A stretch of DNA of 64,000 bases, from NCBI RefSeq assembly GCF_041262525.1, contig NZ_JBGCCK010000003.1, positions 248,001-312,000 on the forward strand, in the 5' to 3' direction. The position numbers and the translations under genes were made by a program. Positions 7,872-16,447 of this stretch are shown here, piece after piece. The notes beneath the pieces were generated by a model that made no database searches, was not told the DNA's origin, and worked only from the letters and a program-made list of their open reading frames with translations. Origin of the DNA: Streptacidiphilus sp041262525. GTDB lineage: Bacteria; Actinomycetota; Actinomycetes; Streptomycetales; Streptomycetaceae. Positions within the stretch are counted from its first letter, which is position 1, and each line of letters starts with the position of its first letter.

Positions 7872-10028
7872 TTGAACCCCGCCGCCGCAGAGAGGGGAGT
7901 CTCCCTCAGCATCGTGCTGCCTGTGTACGGCGTCGCCGACTACCTCCCGCGCTGCCTCGACTCGATCCTCGCCGCCGAGCTGCCGACCCTCGAGGTCATC
8001 GCCGTCGACGACTGCTCGCCCGACCGCAGCGGCGAGATCCTCGACGCCTACGCCGCGCGCGACTCCCGGCTGCGGGTCCGGCACCTGGCCGTCAACCGGG
8101 GTCTGGGCGGCGCCCGCGAGGTGGGGCTGCGCGAGGCCACCGGCGAGTACGTGTGGTTCGTCGACTCCGACGACTGGCTCGCCGAGGGCGCGGTGGACGA
8201 GATCGCCGCACGGCTCGCCGCCGTCCGTCCCGACGTGCTGATCACTGGCTTCGCCCGGACCTACCCCGACGGCAGCACCGAGCCCGACACCTGGCGCCGA
8301 CTGCTGGTCGAGCCCCCGCTGCCGGAGACCTTCACGCTCGCGGAACGCCCCGGACTGCTGCAGATGATCATGGCGGTCTGGAACAAGGTCGTCCGCAGGG
8401 AGTTCCTGACCTCGCTCGACGTGCACTTCGGCGGCGGCTACTACGAGGACATCTCGGTGACCTATCCGCTGCTGCTGGCCGCCCAACGGCTGAGCTACCT
8501 GGACCGCGACGTCTACTTCTACCGCCGCCGGCGCGCCGGGGCGATCACCAACACCGCCTCGCCCAAGCACGCGGACGCCTTCGCGCAGTACGACGCGATC
8601 TTCGACTTCCTCGGCCGTCACCCGGAGATCCCGGCGCGGCTGCGCCGCCTCGTCTTCGACCGCACGGTCAAGCAGGCCGTCACCGTCCTGGACACCCCGG
8701 GCCTGGTCCCCGACCGGCTGCGGGAGTCCTTCTTCCAACGCGCCACCGAGCACTTCCACCGGCACCGGCCGACGGGCTACGCCTTCCCGAAGGGCCTGCG
8801 CGGCGTCCAGTACCGGCTGGTCGAGCGCGGCGCGTGGGGGGCCTACCAGCGCCTGCGGCCACTGCGCGCGTTGCCGCGCACGCTCCCGGGCACGCTCAAG
8901 CGCGCGATCCGGGGCGCGGGCCGACGCGGGCTCTTCGAGAGCTACCGCCGCCTGCCGCTCAACGAGAACCTCGCGGTCTACGCGGCCTACTGGTACCGCG
9001 GCTACGCCTGCAACCCGGCCGCCATCTACGAGCGGATGCGGGAGCTGGCGCCGGGCGTGAAGGGCGTCTGGGTGGTGGAGACCCGCGCCGCGGCCGCGGC
9101 GCTGCCGGCCGGCGTGCCGTACGTGCTGGCGAACACCCCCGCGTACCTGAAGGCCATGGCGACCGCGAAGTACCTGGTCAACAACGTCAACTTCCCGCAC
9201 ACGATGACCAAGCGGCCTGGCTCCGTGCACGTGCAGACGCAACACGGCACGCCGCTCAAGTACCTGGGCCTGGACCTGAAGAAGCGCCCGCTGGCCGCCG
9301 ACGGCATGGACTTCGAGCGTCTGCTGGAGCACGTCGCCCGCTGGGACTTCCTGGTCTCGCCCAACCCCCACTCCACCGAGGCCTTCGGCCGCGCCTACCC
9401 GGGCCGCTACGAGGTGCTGGAGGCGGGCTACCCGCGCAACGACCGCCTGGCGAACGCGACCCCGGCGGAGATCGCGTCAGTCCGCGAGAGCCTGGGCATT
9501 CCGGCGGACCACCGGGTCGTCCTCTACACCCCGACCCACCGCGAACAGCAGGACTCCTTCGTCCCGCCGCTGGACATCGTCACCCTGGCCCGCAGCCTCG
9601 GTCCCCGGACGACGGTGCTCATGCGCGCCCACTACTTCTACGCCGACGCGGGCCTCCCCACGCACGCGGGCGTGCTGGACGTCTCCGGCCACCCGTCCGT
9701 CGAGGACCTCTACCTCGCGGCGGACGTGCTGGTCACCGACTACTCGTCGGCGATGTTCGACTACGCCGTCCTGGACCGCCCGATCGTGGTCTTCGCCCCG
9801 GACTGGGAGGACTACCAGCGCGTCCGCGGCGTCTACTTCGACCTGATGGCAGAACCCCCGGGCGCGGTCGCGCACACGCCGGAGGAGCTCGCCGCGGTCC
9901 TCCGCGAGCGGGAGTCCCCGGAGGCGGCCAAGCTGAGGGCGGCGTTCCGTGCCAAGTTCTGCCCCTGGGACGACGGCGGCGCGGCGGAGCGCGTGGTCCG
10001 AAGGGTCTTCCTCGGGCAGAAGGGCTAG
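7872..10028 (+). CDS. Bifunctional GT2 glycosyltransferase / CDP-glycerol:glycerophosphate glycerophosphotransferase
   Basis: 718 residues from a TTG start at 7872, with AGGGAG 11 bases upstream. Residues 10-230 are a GT-A family 2 domain (SIVLPVYGVADYLPRCLDS, VDDCSPDRSG, VDSDDWL as the DxD-type motif). Residues about 340-715 are a TagB/TagF-like glycerophosphotransferase (TQHGTPLKYLGLDLKK with the catalytic-type His, and TDYSSAMFDYAVLDRP). The protein probably builds a teichoic-acid-like or other poly(glycerol phosphate)-containing wall polymer at the inner face of the membrane. No membrane segment is visible. It is a single gene, convergent with the flavohemoglobin gene. Confidence 0.9.
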   Translation: MNPAAAERGVSLSIVLPVYGVADYLPRCLDSILAAELPTLEVIAVDDCSPDRSGEILDAYAARDSRLRVRHLAVNRGLGGAREVGLREATGEYVWFVDSDDWLAEGAVDEIAARLAAVRPDVLITGFARTYPDGSTEPDTWRRLLVEPPLPETFTLAERPGLLQMIMAVWNKVVRREFLTSLDVHFGGGYYEDISVTYPLLLAAQRLSYLDRDVYFYRRRRAGAITNTASPKHADAFAQYDAIFDFLGRHPEIPARLRRLVFDRTVKQAVTVLDTPGLVPDRLRESFFQRATEHFHRHRPTGYAFPKGLRGVQYRLVERGAWGAYQRLRPLRALPRTLPGTLKRAIRGAGRRGLFESYRRLPLNENLAVYAAYWYRGYACNPAAIYERMRELAPGVKGVWVVETRAAAAALPAGVPYVLANTPAYLKAMATAKYLVNNVNFPHTMTKRPGSVHVQTQHGTPLKYLGLDLKKRPLAADGMDFERLLEHVARWDFLVSPNPHSTEAFGRAYPGRYEVLEAGYPRNDRLANATPAEIASVRESLGIPADHRVVLYTPTHREQQDSFVPPLDIVTLARSLGPRTTVLMRAHYFYADAGLPTHAGVLDVSGHPSVEDLYLAADVLVTDYSSAMFDYAVLDRPIVVFAPDWEDYQRVRGVYFDLMAEPPGAVAHTPEELAAVLRERESPEAAKLRAAFRAKFCPWDDGGAAERVVRRVFLGQKG

Positions 10029-10073
10029 CGCAGGGCTGGCGCCCCCTCGTCGGGTCAAGGGGGACGGGCCGGT

Positions 10074-11288
10074 TCAGGTCACGGACAGGGCGGGCACGTC
10101 GAGCGGGTCGTGGCGGATGCGCGAGCGTGGGACCCCGGTTCGGGTCAGGGCGTCGGCAGCGGCGGTGACCATGAGGGCGGGTCCGCTCAGGTAGGCGTCG
10201 TGCCGGTACCAGGGCCCGAACTTTGTGAGTACCTGGGGCAGTGACCCGCTGAGGCCGGGGATGTCCTCGTGGGAGACGGCGGCCCGGACCGTGAGCCAGT
10301 GGTTGCGCTGAGCGAAGCGCAGCATGTCGTCGAGCCCGTAGAGCTCGTCGGCGGTCCGGGCGCCGACGAAGACGTCCATCTGGCGCGGGTTGCCGCTGCG
10401 CGCGCCCTCCTCGACGAGGGCGCGGATCGGTGCCAGCCCGGTGCCCCCGGCCACACACAGGAGGGAGCGGTTCGAGGTGGGATCGAGCACCATGTCCCCC
10501 AGAGGAGGTCCGAGCCGCACCATGTCGCCGACCGTGGACCGCCGGACCAGGGCGTTGCTCACCCAGCCGCTCGGAAGGGCGCGGACGTGGAACGTGATCG
10601 TGCCGTCGGCGCGCGGGGCGTTGGCGGGGGAGTAGTAGCGCCACTCTCTGGGCCACCACGGCGTCTCCATGCTGACGTACTGTCCGGCGGCGTACCGGTA
10701 GGGCTGGTCGGGCTGCACGGTGATCGCCGCGATGCCGTGCGAGAAGTCCTGGCGGTGCACGATCCTGGCGCCCCACACGGCAGGTCGCACCCCGGCGTCC
10801 TGGTCCGCCGCCTGCATCATGACCTGGGCCACGGCGGTGTAGGCGAGCGTCCACGCGTGAGCCACCTCGGGGCTCCACGCCGGGCCGGCGTATCGGGCGA
10901 GGGAGGCCAACAGGCACTCCCCGACGGCGTCGTAGTGGGCGTTCTCGGTGCCGAACTTGCGGTGGTCACGTCCCAGATGCGCGCAGAAGCGCTGCAGGCT
11001 CTCCGGGTCGTCGACCAGGTCGACGATGTGCAGCAGCGCCCGCAGCAGGCGCCCGCGTTGGACGTCCATCCCCGCCGGGAACATGTCTCTGACCTGCGGG
11101 TATCGGGTGAACAAGATGGAGTAGAAGTAGACCGCCAGATCCGCGGCGAACGGCTCGACCACCGCCAGACTCGCCCGCACCAGGGCGATGTCACGGCTCG
11201 TCAGACCGCCGTCGGGGGTGCTGTCCGGGGCGCTGTCCGGGGTGTCGGTCCGGGGGGTGACTCCGGACTGGCGGGGGTGGAACAACAC
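10074..11288 (-). CDS. Flavohemoglobin (globin-FAD-NAD(P)H reductase; NO dioxygenase-like)
   Basis: 404 residues. The N-terminal about 40 residues are a Pro/Asp-rich extension. A globin domain spans about 30-165, with FAADLAVYFYSILF and the heme-proximal HRKFG block (HLGRDHRKFGTEN). A ferredoxin-reductase FAD domain follows at about 170-270 (WRYYSPANAP, the R-x-Y-S-x-A-N type motif), then an NAD-binding domain at about 275-400 (CVAGGTGLAPIRAL). Such proteins oxidise nitric oxide to nitrate. GTG 11288 follows GGGAG. Its upstream region holds a long-spaced inverted repeat at 11422-11454. It converges with the glycosyltransferase gene. Confidence 0.92.
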   Translation of the reverse strand: MLFHPRQSGVTPRTDTPDSAPDSTPDGGLTSRDIALVRASLAVVEPFAADLAVYFYSILFTRYPQVRDMFPAGMDVQRGRLLRALLHIVDLVDDPESLQRFCAHLGRDHRKFGTENAHYDAVGECLLASLARYAGPAWSPEVAHAWTLAYTAVAQVMMQAADQDAGVRPAVWGARIVHRQDFSHGIAAITVQPDQPYRYAAGQYVSMETPWWPREWRYYSPANAPRADGTITFHVRALPSGWVSNALVRRSTVGDMVRLGPPLGDMVLDPTSNRSLLCVAGGTGLAPIRALVEEGARSGNPRQMDVFVGARTADELYGLDDMLRFAQRNHWLTVRAAVSHEDIPGLSGSLPQVLTKFGPWYRHDAYLSGPALMVTAAADALTRTGVPRSRIRHDPLDVPALSVT

Positions 11289-11421
11289 GGCGGAATGCTC
11301 CCGATCGGATCAGCTTCGCATGACATCCCCCGCAGGCCGCCACGGCCGATCAGATTCTGCCCACACGGCGCCCCGGATCGGCCAGACCTCTCTCAGGATG
11401 GGGATCAAATCGCCACAAGTC

Positions 11422-11454
11422 ATGCACATTTGACCGGAGCTGACGCATGTGCAT
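11422..11454. promoter_or_regulatory. Inverted repeat upstream of flavohemoglobin gene
   Basis: ATGCACAT (11422-11429) and ATGTGCAT (11447-11454) are perfect inverted 8-mers separated by 17 bp, lying 134-166 bp upstream of the flavohemoglobin GTG. It could be a regulator site (NO-sensing NsrR-type sites also have ATGCAT-like half sites) or a hairpin at the end of the esterase gene. Confidence 0.4.
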
Positions 11455-11498
11455 CAACGTCGGCATGACGGCTCGCCGCACTTCGCGAGGCGTCGGGA

Positions 11499-12584
11499 CT
11501 ACTTCGTCTGCGTCGACAGCCAGGTCAGCGCGTCCGGGAGCATCGAGCGCCAGACGTCCGGGGTGTGGCCGCCTGTCGCCACGGTCAGGAGTCGGCTCGC
11601 GCCCGGCTGGTGGAGGACGCCCAGGAGGGCCTTCGCGGCCGGGACCGTACCGGGGTCCTGCAGGCTGCCGGCCATCAGCAGGGAGATCGGCGGCTGCTGC
11701 TTCGCGTACTTCAGGCGCAGCAGCGGGTCGTTCGCCCGGGACAGTGCGAGGTCGCGGGTGACGAGCGGGGATTCGGGTGCGTTGTAGCCCGACAGGCTGA
11801 CCGCCGCGTGGAACGCCTCGGGATGCTGGACCGTGAGGTTGACCGCGCAGTACGCGCCCGCCGAGTAGCCCATGATCCCCCAGTGGGACGGGTCCTTCGC
11901 GGCGCGGAAGTTGCTGCGGATCAGCTCCGGCACGTCCTTCGACAGCCAGGTCGCCGTCTTCGCGACGCCCGGGATGTCGGCGCAGCCGGGATCGGTGTTG
12001 CCGCCGAGCACGTTCAGCTTCGCCGAGACCATGATCATCGGCTGGGCCTGCCCCTTGGCCATCAGCTTCTGCATCTCCTCCTGGACCTTCATGGTCCCGA
12101 ACCAGGTCTGCGGCGTGCCCGGGGTGCCGGGCAGCAGGACGACGACGGGGAAGTCCGTGTTCGCGAAGGCCGGGTCGTTGTACTGCGGCGGCAGCCAGAC
12201 GTACAGGCTGCCCTCGACGCCGGAGCGCGCGCCGACCGCGTGCGCCTTCATCACGCCGGGGCTGTACGAGCTGAAGTGCAGCTTGCCGTCGGTCGGCCGG
12301 CCGTCATGGGCGGCGTGGTTGCCGCCGACGGCGGTCGTGACGGGCGCGGTGCTCCCGCCGAAGAGGTCGCTCCAGCTCTCGTAGAACGGACCCATGCTGT
12401 TGTTCACGTAGACCAGCACCATCAGCACGGCCGTGATCTGGCTGAACAGCGCCAGCCCGAATCTGCCCGCCACCCGGAGGGTCGTGGGCCCGGGTATTCG
12501 GTTCCAGAGCAGGAACAGGGCCGTCAGCGCGCCGATCATCAGGAAGATGGTCAGCACGAAGAACGGTGTACCGGTGAGACTCAT
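11499..12584 (-). CDS. Membrane-anchored esterase (antigen 85/esterase D-like alpha/beta hydrolase)
   Basis: 361 residues. ATG 12584 follows GAAGGG. Two hydrophobic segments at about 8-27 and 40-60 place the rest outside the membrane. The catalytic region has the nucleophile elbow GYSAG (WGIMGYSAGAYC, about residue 245) within a putative-esterase fold (LYVWLPPQY, VVVLLPGTPGTPQTW) and a late His (GGHTPDVWRS) as the likely catalytic base. The family includes mycolyltransferase-like and feruloyl esterase-like proteins, so the substrate is open. It is not overlapping with its neighbours. Confidence 0.85.
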   Translation of the reverse strand: MSLTGTPFFVLTIFLMIGALTALFLLWNRIPGPTTLRVAGRFGLALFSQITAVLMVLVYVNNSMGPFYESWSDLFGGSTAPVTTAVGGNHAAHDGRPTDGKLHFSSYSPGVMKAHAVGARSGVEGSLYVWLPPQYNDPAFANTDFPVVVLLPGTPGTPQTWFGTMKVQEEMQKLMAKGQAQPMIMVSAKLNVLGGNTDPGCADIPGVAKTATWLSKDVPELIRSNFRAAKDPSHWGIMGYSAGAYCAVNLTVQHPEAFHAAVSLSGYNAPESPLVTRDLALSRANDPLLRLKYAKQQPPISLLMAGSLQDPGTVPAAKALLGVLHQPGASRLLTVATGGHTPDVWRSMLPDALTWLSTQTK

Positions 12585-12738
12585 CGCCGACCCTTCAGGA
12601 AACTCCCGCCGTCTCCGGGTGCGACAACCGGGTGAAAATCAGACCTCCTTCGAGGCTACCCAGGGGAAAGGGAACCTCTTCATACCAACGGATGAACCCC
12701 GAACAGTCGGACGGCGGGGTACTCCCCTAAGGGATCCT

Positions 12739-14358
12739 TCAGGAGGACTCCTGCCACGGCAACGCCGCGAACATGTCCCTCAAGCGGTGCTTGAGCACCT
12801 TGCGCAAGGTCTCGTTGCGCGGCAGTGCGTCCACGACCTCCAGCTGCTCCGGGATCTTCTGCGTCATCAGCCCGGCCGCCTTCAGCATCGCCGCCACCTC
12901 GGCCAGCGTCGGCGGCTCGACGCCCGGCTTCCGCTCGACCACCGCGCAGACGCGCTCGCCGCGCACCGGGTCGGGCAGGCCGATGACGGCGACGTCGCCG
13001 ACGCGCGGGTCCTGGTAGAGCAGGTCCTCGATCTCCTTGGCGGAGATGTTCTCGCCCTTGCGGATGATGATGTCCTTGAGTCGCCCGGTCAGCCGGACGT
13101 GGCCGTCCTCGCGAACGTGGCCCAGGTCGCCGGTGCGGAACCAGCCGTCCGCGGTGAATGCCTCGGCGGTGAGCGCCGGGTCGGTGTAGCCGCGGCACAC
13201 CATCGGCCCGCGGAGCCAGACTTCGCCCTCCCGTCGCCCACCACCACCCTTGTCCGAGGCGCTTCGCGCCGCAGCTACTTCCTCTACCCGCACCTCGCAG
13301 CCGCGCACCGGGTGGCCCTCGGTGTAGGCGAGCTGCTCGGGGGTGTCGCGCGGCGAGCCCATGCAGATCGCCGGGGCCTCGGTCATGCCGTAGCCGTGCG
13401 CCAGCACGACGCCCATCTCGGCCGTGACCTCCCGGTATAGCTCGGGCGGCATCGGCGCGCCGCCGCCGGAGATGATCCGCAGGCTGGGGATCAGCCGCTC
13501 CCCGGCGGGCAGCTTGCGCTGCTCGGCCAGGAACGCCGAGTAGAACGCCGTGCTGCCCCCCGCCATCGTCACCCCGTTGCGCCGGTACGCGGGCAGCACG
13601 TCCGGTAGCGCGAAGACCTCCAGCAGCAGCGCGGGGAAGCCGTGCACCAGCACCGCGACCAGGTAGTCGGGCCCGCCGATGTGTGCGTAGGGGAAGGCGA
13701 TCGAACCGACGTCGTCGGGGCCCATGTCCAGCGCCAGCGCGAAGCCGCTTCCGCCGGCGATCAGCGTCCGGTCGGTGTGCCGGGCGCCCTTGGGGGCGGA
13801 GGTCATGCCGGAGGTGTAGTAGATCCAGCGGACCGGCGCGTGCTCGTCGTCCAGGTCCGCGCGCGGGGCGGGCGGCAGCGTGGCAGGGTCGCCGTCGGGC
13901 AGGTCGGCGTCGGTGTACAGGACCCGGACGGCGGGCGGCTCGGCCCAGCCCCGAGTCAGCTCCTCGCCCAGCTTGACGTAGTCGAAGCCACGCCAGACGC
14001 CGGGCACGAGGTACAGCCGCGCGCCGGACTCTCCCAGGATGTGGCCGACCTCGGCGCCCCGGTAGATCGCGATGATCGGCGTCTGCACCGCGCCGAGGCG
14101 CGAGAGCGCGAGCGAGACGATCACGGTCTCGATCCGCGTCGGCAGCTGCCAGGCGACGGGCGTGCCCTCGCCGATGCCGTGCTCGGCGCGCAGGCCTGCC
14201 GCGACCCGCTCGGCCCGGTCGCGGACCTGGCGGTAGCTGAGCCTGCGGTCCGGGTCCGCCTCGGTGTCACCCGCCTGGATCAGCATCGGCGCGTCCGGGG
14301 TCGCCGCGACGCGTTGTTCCAGAAGTTCCCAGACCGAACCGGCGTCGGTGATGGTCAC
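12739..14358 (-). CDS. AMP-forming acyl-CoA synthetase (cyclohexanecarboxylate-CoA ligase-like)
   Basis: 539 residues. It activates a carboxylic acid with ATP and CoA. The adenylation core has the P-loop-like YYTSGMTSAPKGARHT, the GYGMTEAP motif, and WFRTGDLGHV followed by GRLKDIIIRKGENIS. The C-terminal catalytic-type Lys lies in PRNETLRKVLKHRL. A short Gly-rich insert (SASDKGGGGRREGE) precedes the C-terminal domain. GTG 14358 has GAGGAGAGA upstream and overlaps the isochorismatase stop by 4 bp, so both are read from the promoter near 15.04 kb that carries the shared palindromic operator. Acid substrate unknown. Confidence 0.9.
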   Translation of the reverse strand: MTITDAGSVWELLEQRVAATPDAPMLIQAGDTEADPDRRLSYRQVRDRAERVAAGLRAEHGIGEGTPVAWQLPTRIETVIVSLALSRLGAVQTPIIAIYRGAEVGHILGESGARLYLVPGVWRGFDYVKLGEELTRGWAEPPAVRVLYTDADLPDGDPATLPPAPRADLDDEHAPVRWIYYTSGMTSAPKGARHTDRTLIAGGSGFALALDMGPDDVGSIAFPYAHIGGPDYLVAVLVHGFPALLLEVFALPDVLPAYRRNGVTMAGGSTAFYSAFLAEQRKLPAGERLIPSLRIISGGGAPMPPELYREVTAEMGVVLAHGYGMTEAPAICMGSPRDTPEQLAYTEGHPVRGCEVRVEEVAAARSASDKGGGGRREGEVWLRGPMVCRGYTDPALTAEAFTADGWFRTGDLGHVREDGHVRLTGRLKDIIIRKGENISAKEIEDLLYQDPRVGDVAVIGLPDPVRGERVCAVVERKPGVEPPTLAEVAAMLKAAGLMTQKIPEQLEVVDALPRNETLRKVLKHRLRDMFAALPWQESS

Positions 14359-14990
14359 GAGTCTCTCCTCGGGGCGGTGGTGGCGAGTGCGGCGACGACG
14401 GTCGGGGTGTCGCTGAGGGTGGCGATCAGGGCGAGCGTGTGGCGGAGCACCGCCTCGGCGTACTCCGGCGGGGTCCCGGCGACGGCGTCGACGGGCATGA
14501 CGACCTGGAGTCCGGCGTCGACCGCGCCCATGGTCAGCTCCAGCAGGGCGACGTTGACCGAGACGCCCGTGACGATCACGGTCGTCGCCTTGAGGTTGCG
14601 CAGCACCGAGGCCAGCCCGGTGTCCTGGAAGGGCCCGAGCCCGTGCAGCCGGGGGAGGACCAGGTCGCGGTCCGGGTCCGCGCCGATGCCGGGATGCAGC
14701 GCCGGGTCGAACGCGGTGTGCGGCGTCCGCGCGGCGGCGGCGAAGAGGCGGGCGTTGGTGTTGGCCCCGAGTCCGTCCGCGCGCCGCTCGGCGGTGCAGT
14801 GCACGACCGGGACGCCGACGAGGCGGGCGCTCTCGCAGAGCAGCCGCACGTTCTCGACCAGCCCGGATTGGGCGGCGGCCTCGGCGAGTGCGGGGAAGAC
14901 CGCGGGTTCGCCGAGCACGCCTTGCTGGCACTCGCAGGTGACCACGGCCGTATGTGCCGGGTCGAGCAGATCTTTGAGCTCTACACCCAT
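14355..14990 (-). CDS. Isochorismatase-family cysteine hydrolase
   Basis: 211 residues. ATG 14990 follows GAGGA at a normal distance; longer starts would run into the operator. The fold is read from TAVVTCECQQGVL (near the catalytic Asp position, which here reads Glu: CECQQG rather than the common DxQxG) and TTVIVTGVSVNVALLELT, where the usual catalytic Cys position of VTGxxTxxCV reads Asn/Val. Both departures suggest altered or lost hydrolase chemistry. It is the first gene of the operon with the acyl-CoA synthetase, divergent from the amidohydrolase. Confidence 0.8.
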   Translation of the reverse strand: MGVELKDLLDPAHTAVVTCECQQGVLGEPAVFPALAEAAAQSGLVENVRLLCESARLVGVPVVHCTAERRADGLGANTNARLFAAAARTPHTAFDPALHPGIGADPDRDLVLPRLHGLGPFQDTGLASVLRNLKATTVIVTGVSVNVALLELTMGAVDAGLQVVMPVDAVAGTPPEYAEAVLRHTLALIATLSDTPTVVAALATTAPRRDS

Positions 14991-15012
14991 CCGGTCCTCG
15001 CTCGCTTGCCGC

Positions 15013-15027
15013 TGACGCTGTCCGTCA
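15013..15027. promoter_or_regulatory. Degenerate second copy of the shared operator
   Basis: TGACGCTGTCCGTCA has perfect 5-bp arms (TGACG/CGTCA) and lies 26 bp from the main copy at 15039-15053, closer to the isochorismatase start. Confidence 0.5.
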
Positions 15028-15038
15028 CTAGTCTGAAT

Positions 15039-15053
15039 CTGACGGACCGTCAG
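15039..15053. promoter_or_regulatory. Shared operator, perfect copy (isochorismatase/amidohydrolase divergent promoter)
   Basis: CTGACGGACCGTCAG is a perfect palindrome (7-bp arms, 1-bp centre), preceded by AAT. It sits 49 bp upstream of the isochorismatase ATG and 29 bp upstream of the amidohydrolase ATG. The same motif recurs at 21638, 33580, 40830 and 51640. Its size and symmetry fit a TetR-family site. Confidence 0.75.
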
Positions 15054-15081
15054 GTAAAGGGTTGTGGAGAGGGTGCCGCGC

Positions 15082-16320
15082 ATGGACAGCGATAGCTCCG
15101 CCGAACTGCCGATGGTGGTGAGCGTCGACGATCACGTGATCGAACCGGCGCATCTCTTCGAGACCTGGCTGCCCGCCAAGTACCGGGAGCGCGGCCCCCA
15201 GGCGCTGCGCGCGGGCATCGGGCAGCTGGAGTACATCGGCGGCAAGTACCGCATCAGCATGGACCCGGCCGGCCCGCCCACCGACTGGTGGATCTACGAG
15301 GACCTGCAGTTCCCTTACAAGCGCAACATCGCGGCGGTCGGCTTCGACCGCGACGAGATGACACTGGAGGGCATCACCCGCGACGAGATGCGCCGCGGCT
15401 GCTGGGACCCGAAGGCGCGGATCGAGGACATGGAGAACAACCATGTCGAGGCGTCCCTGTGCTTCCCGACCTTCCCGCGCTTCTGCGGGCAGACCTTCGC
15501 CGAGGCGCACGACAAGGAGGTCGCGCTGGCCTGCGTGCGGGCCTACAACGACTGGATGGTCGAGGAGTGGTGCGGGGACAGCGGCGGGCGGCTGATCCCA
15601 CTGTGCCTGATCCCGCTCTGGGACGTGCAGTTGGCGGTCGCGGAGATCAAGCGGAACGCGGCGCGGGGCGTCCGGGCGGTCTGCTTCAGCGAGATCCCGA
15701 CGTATCTCGGGCTGCCGAGCATTCACAGCGGCTACTGGGATCCGTTCTTCGCCGAGTGCGAGGCGACCGGGACGGTCGTCTGCATGCACATCGGCTCCTC
15801 CTCGCAGATGCCGGCCGCCTCCCCGGACGCGCCTCCGGCGGTGCAGGCGACGTTGAGCTTCAACAACGCGATGGCGTCGATGACGGACTTCCTCTTCAGC
15901 GGGGTCCTGGTCCGCTTTCCGCGGCTGAAGCTCGCGTACAGCGAGGGCCAGATGGGCTGGATCCCCTACGCGCTGGAACGGGCGGACGACGTCTGGCGCG
16001 AGCACCGCGCCTGGGGCGGCGTGCGGGACCTGATCCCCGAGCCGCCGTCGACGTACTACTACCGGCAGATCTTCGCGTGCTTCTTCCGTGACAAGCACGG
16101 GGTCGCCTCGCTGGACGCGGTGGGCGTGGACAACGTGACCTTCGAGACGGACTATCCGCACGTGGACTCGACCTGGCCGGAGACGAAGGCGGTGGCGCTC
16201 GATCACATGGCGGGGCTGTCACCGGAGGTGATCTACAAGATCATGCGCGGCAATGCGATCAGGATGTTGGAACTGGATCTGGACCGTCACTTGGACCTGA
16301 ACGGAAAGCTGAAGCGTTAG
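15082..16320 (+). CDS. Amidohydrolase-2 family protein (ACMSD-like TIM-barrel metal enzyme)
   Basis: 412 residues. ATG 15082 follows GGAGAGG (15066-15072). The family contains metal-dependent decarboxylases and hydrolases for ring-cleavage or amide substrates. Visible motifs are VSVDDHVIEP near the N-terminus (a D-x-H variant of the metal site), CMHIGSSS in mid-protein, and ETDYPHVDSTWPETK near the C-terminus, carrying the conserved Asp. It is first in a plus-strand run, followed after an inverted repeat by two acyl-CoA dehydrogenase genes, and shares the operator at 15039-15053. Homologues are common in actinobacterial catabolic clusters. The substrate is unknown. Confidence 0.87.
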   Translation: MDSDSSAELPMVVSVDDHVIEPAHLFETWLPAKYRERGPQALRAGIGQLEYIGGKYRISMDPAGPPTDWWIYEDLQFPYKRNIAAVGFDRDEMTLEGITRDEMRRGCWDPKARIEDMENNHVEASLCFPTFPRFCGQTFAEAHDKEVALACVRAYNDWMVEEWCGDSGGRLIPLCLIPLWDVQLAVAEIKRNAARGVRAVCFSEIPTYLGLPSIHSGYWDPFFAECEATGTVVCMHIGSSSQMPAASPDAPPAVQATLSFNNAMASMTDFLFSGVLVRFPRLKLAYSEGQMGWIPYALERADDVWREHRAWGGVRDLIPEPPSTYYYRQIFACFFRDKHGVASLDAVGVDNVTFETDYPHVDSTWPETKAVALDHMAGLSPEVIYKIMRGNAIRMLELDLDRHLDLNGKLKR

Positions 16321-16332
16321 TTGCACTATCCA

Positions 16333-16431
16333 GGGGCGCGGGGAACTGCGCGACAAGCCACTGAGGTGGTGTGCCCCGAGCGCGCAGGGCCATCCGACCC
16401 GGGTGGTTGCTCGCGCCGTTCCCCGCGCCCC
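16333..16431. repeat. Long inverted repeat, copy 3 (short arms)
   Basis: Left arm GGGGCGCGGGGAACTGCGCG; right arm ending CGCCGTTCCCCGCGCCCC, slightly diverged. It separates two same-strand genes, begins 12 bp after the amidohydrolase stop and ends 16 bp before the next start. It is flanked by TTGCAC on the left and TTGCAT on the right. Confidence 0.85.
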
Positions 16432-16447
16432 TTTAGGGAGTTGCATC

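Noticed and set aside
7290..9371. Minus-strand open frame opposite STAS and glycosyltransferase genes
   Set aside because: No recognisable domain and opposite two well-supported genes.
7649..10168. Plus-strand open frame of about 840 codons overlapping the glycosyltransferase gene
   Set aside because: Out of frame with the GT2/glycerophosphotransferase protein, which has all expected motifs.
15039..15053. Shared palindrome as a KstR or KstR2 steroid-regulator site
   Set aside because: The half site CTGACGG does not match the KstR (AAC/GTT-based) or KstR2 (CAAG/CTTG-based) consensus as known to me, so a different TetR regulator is more likely.
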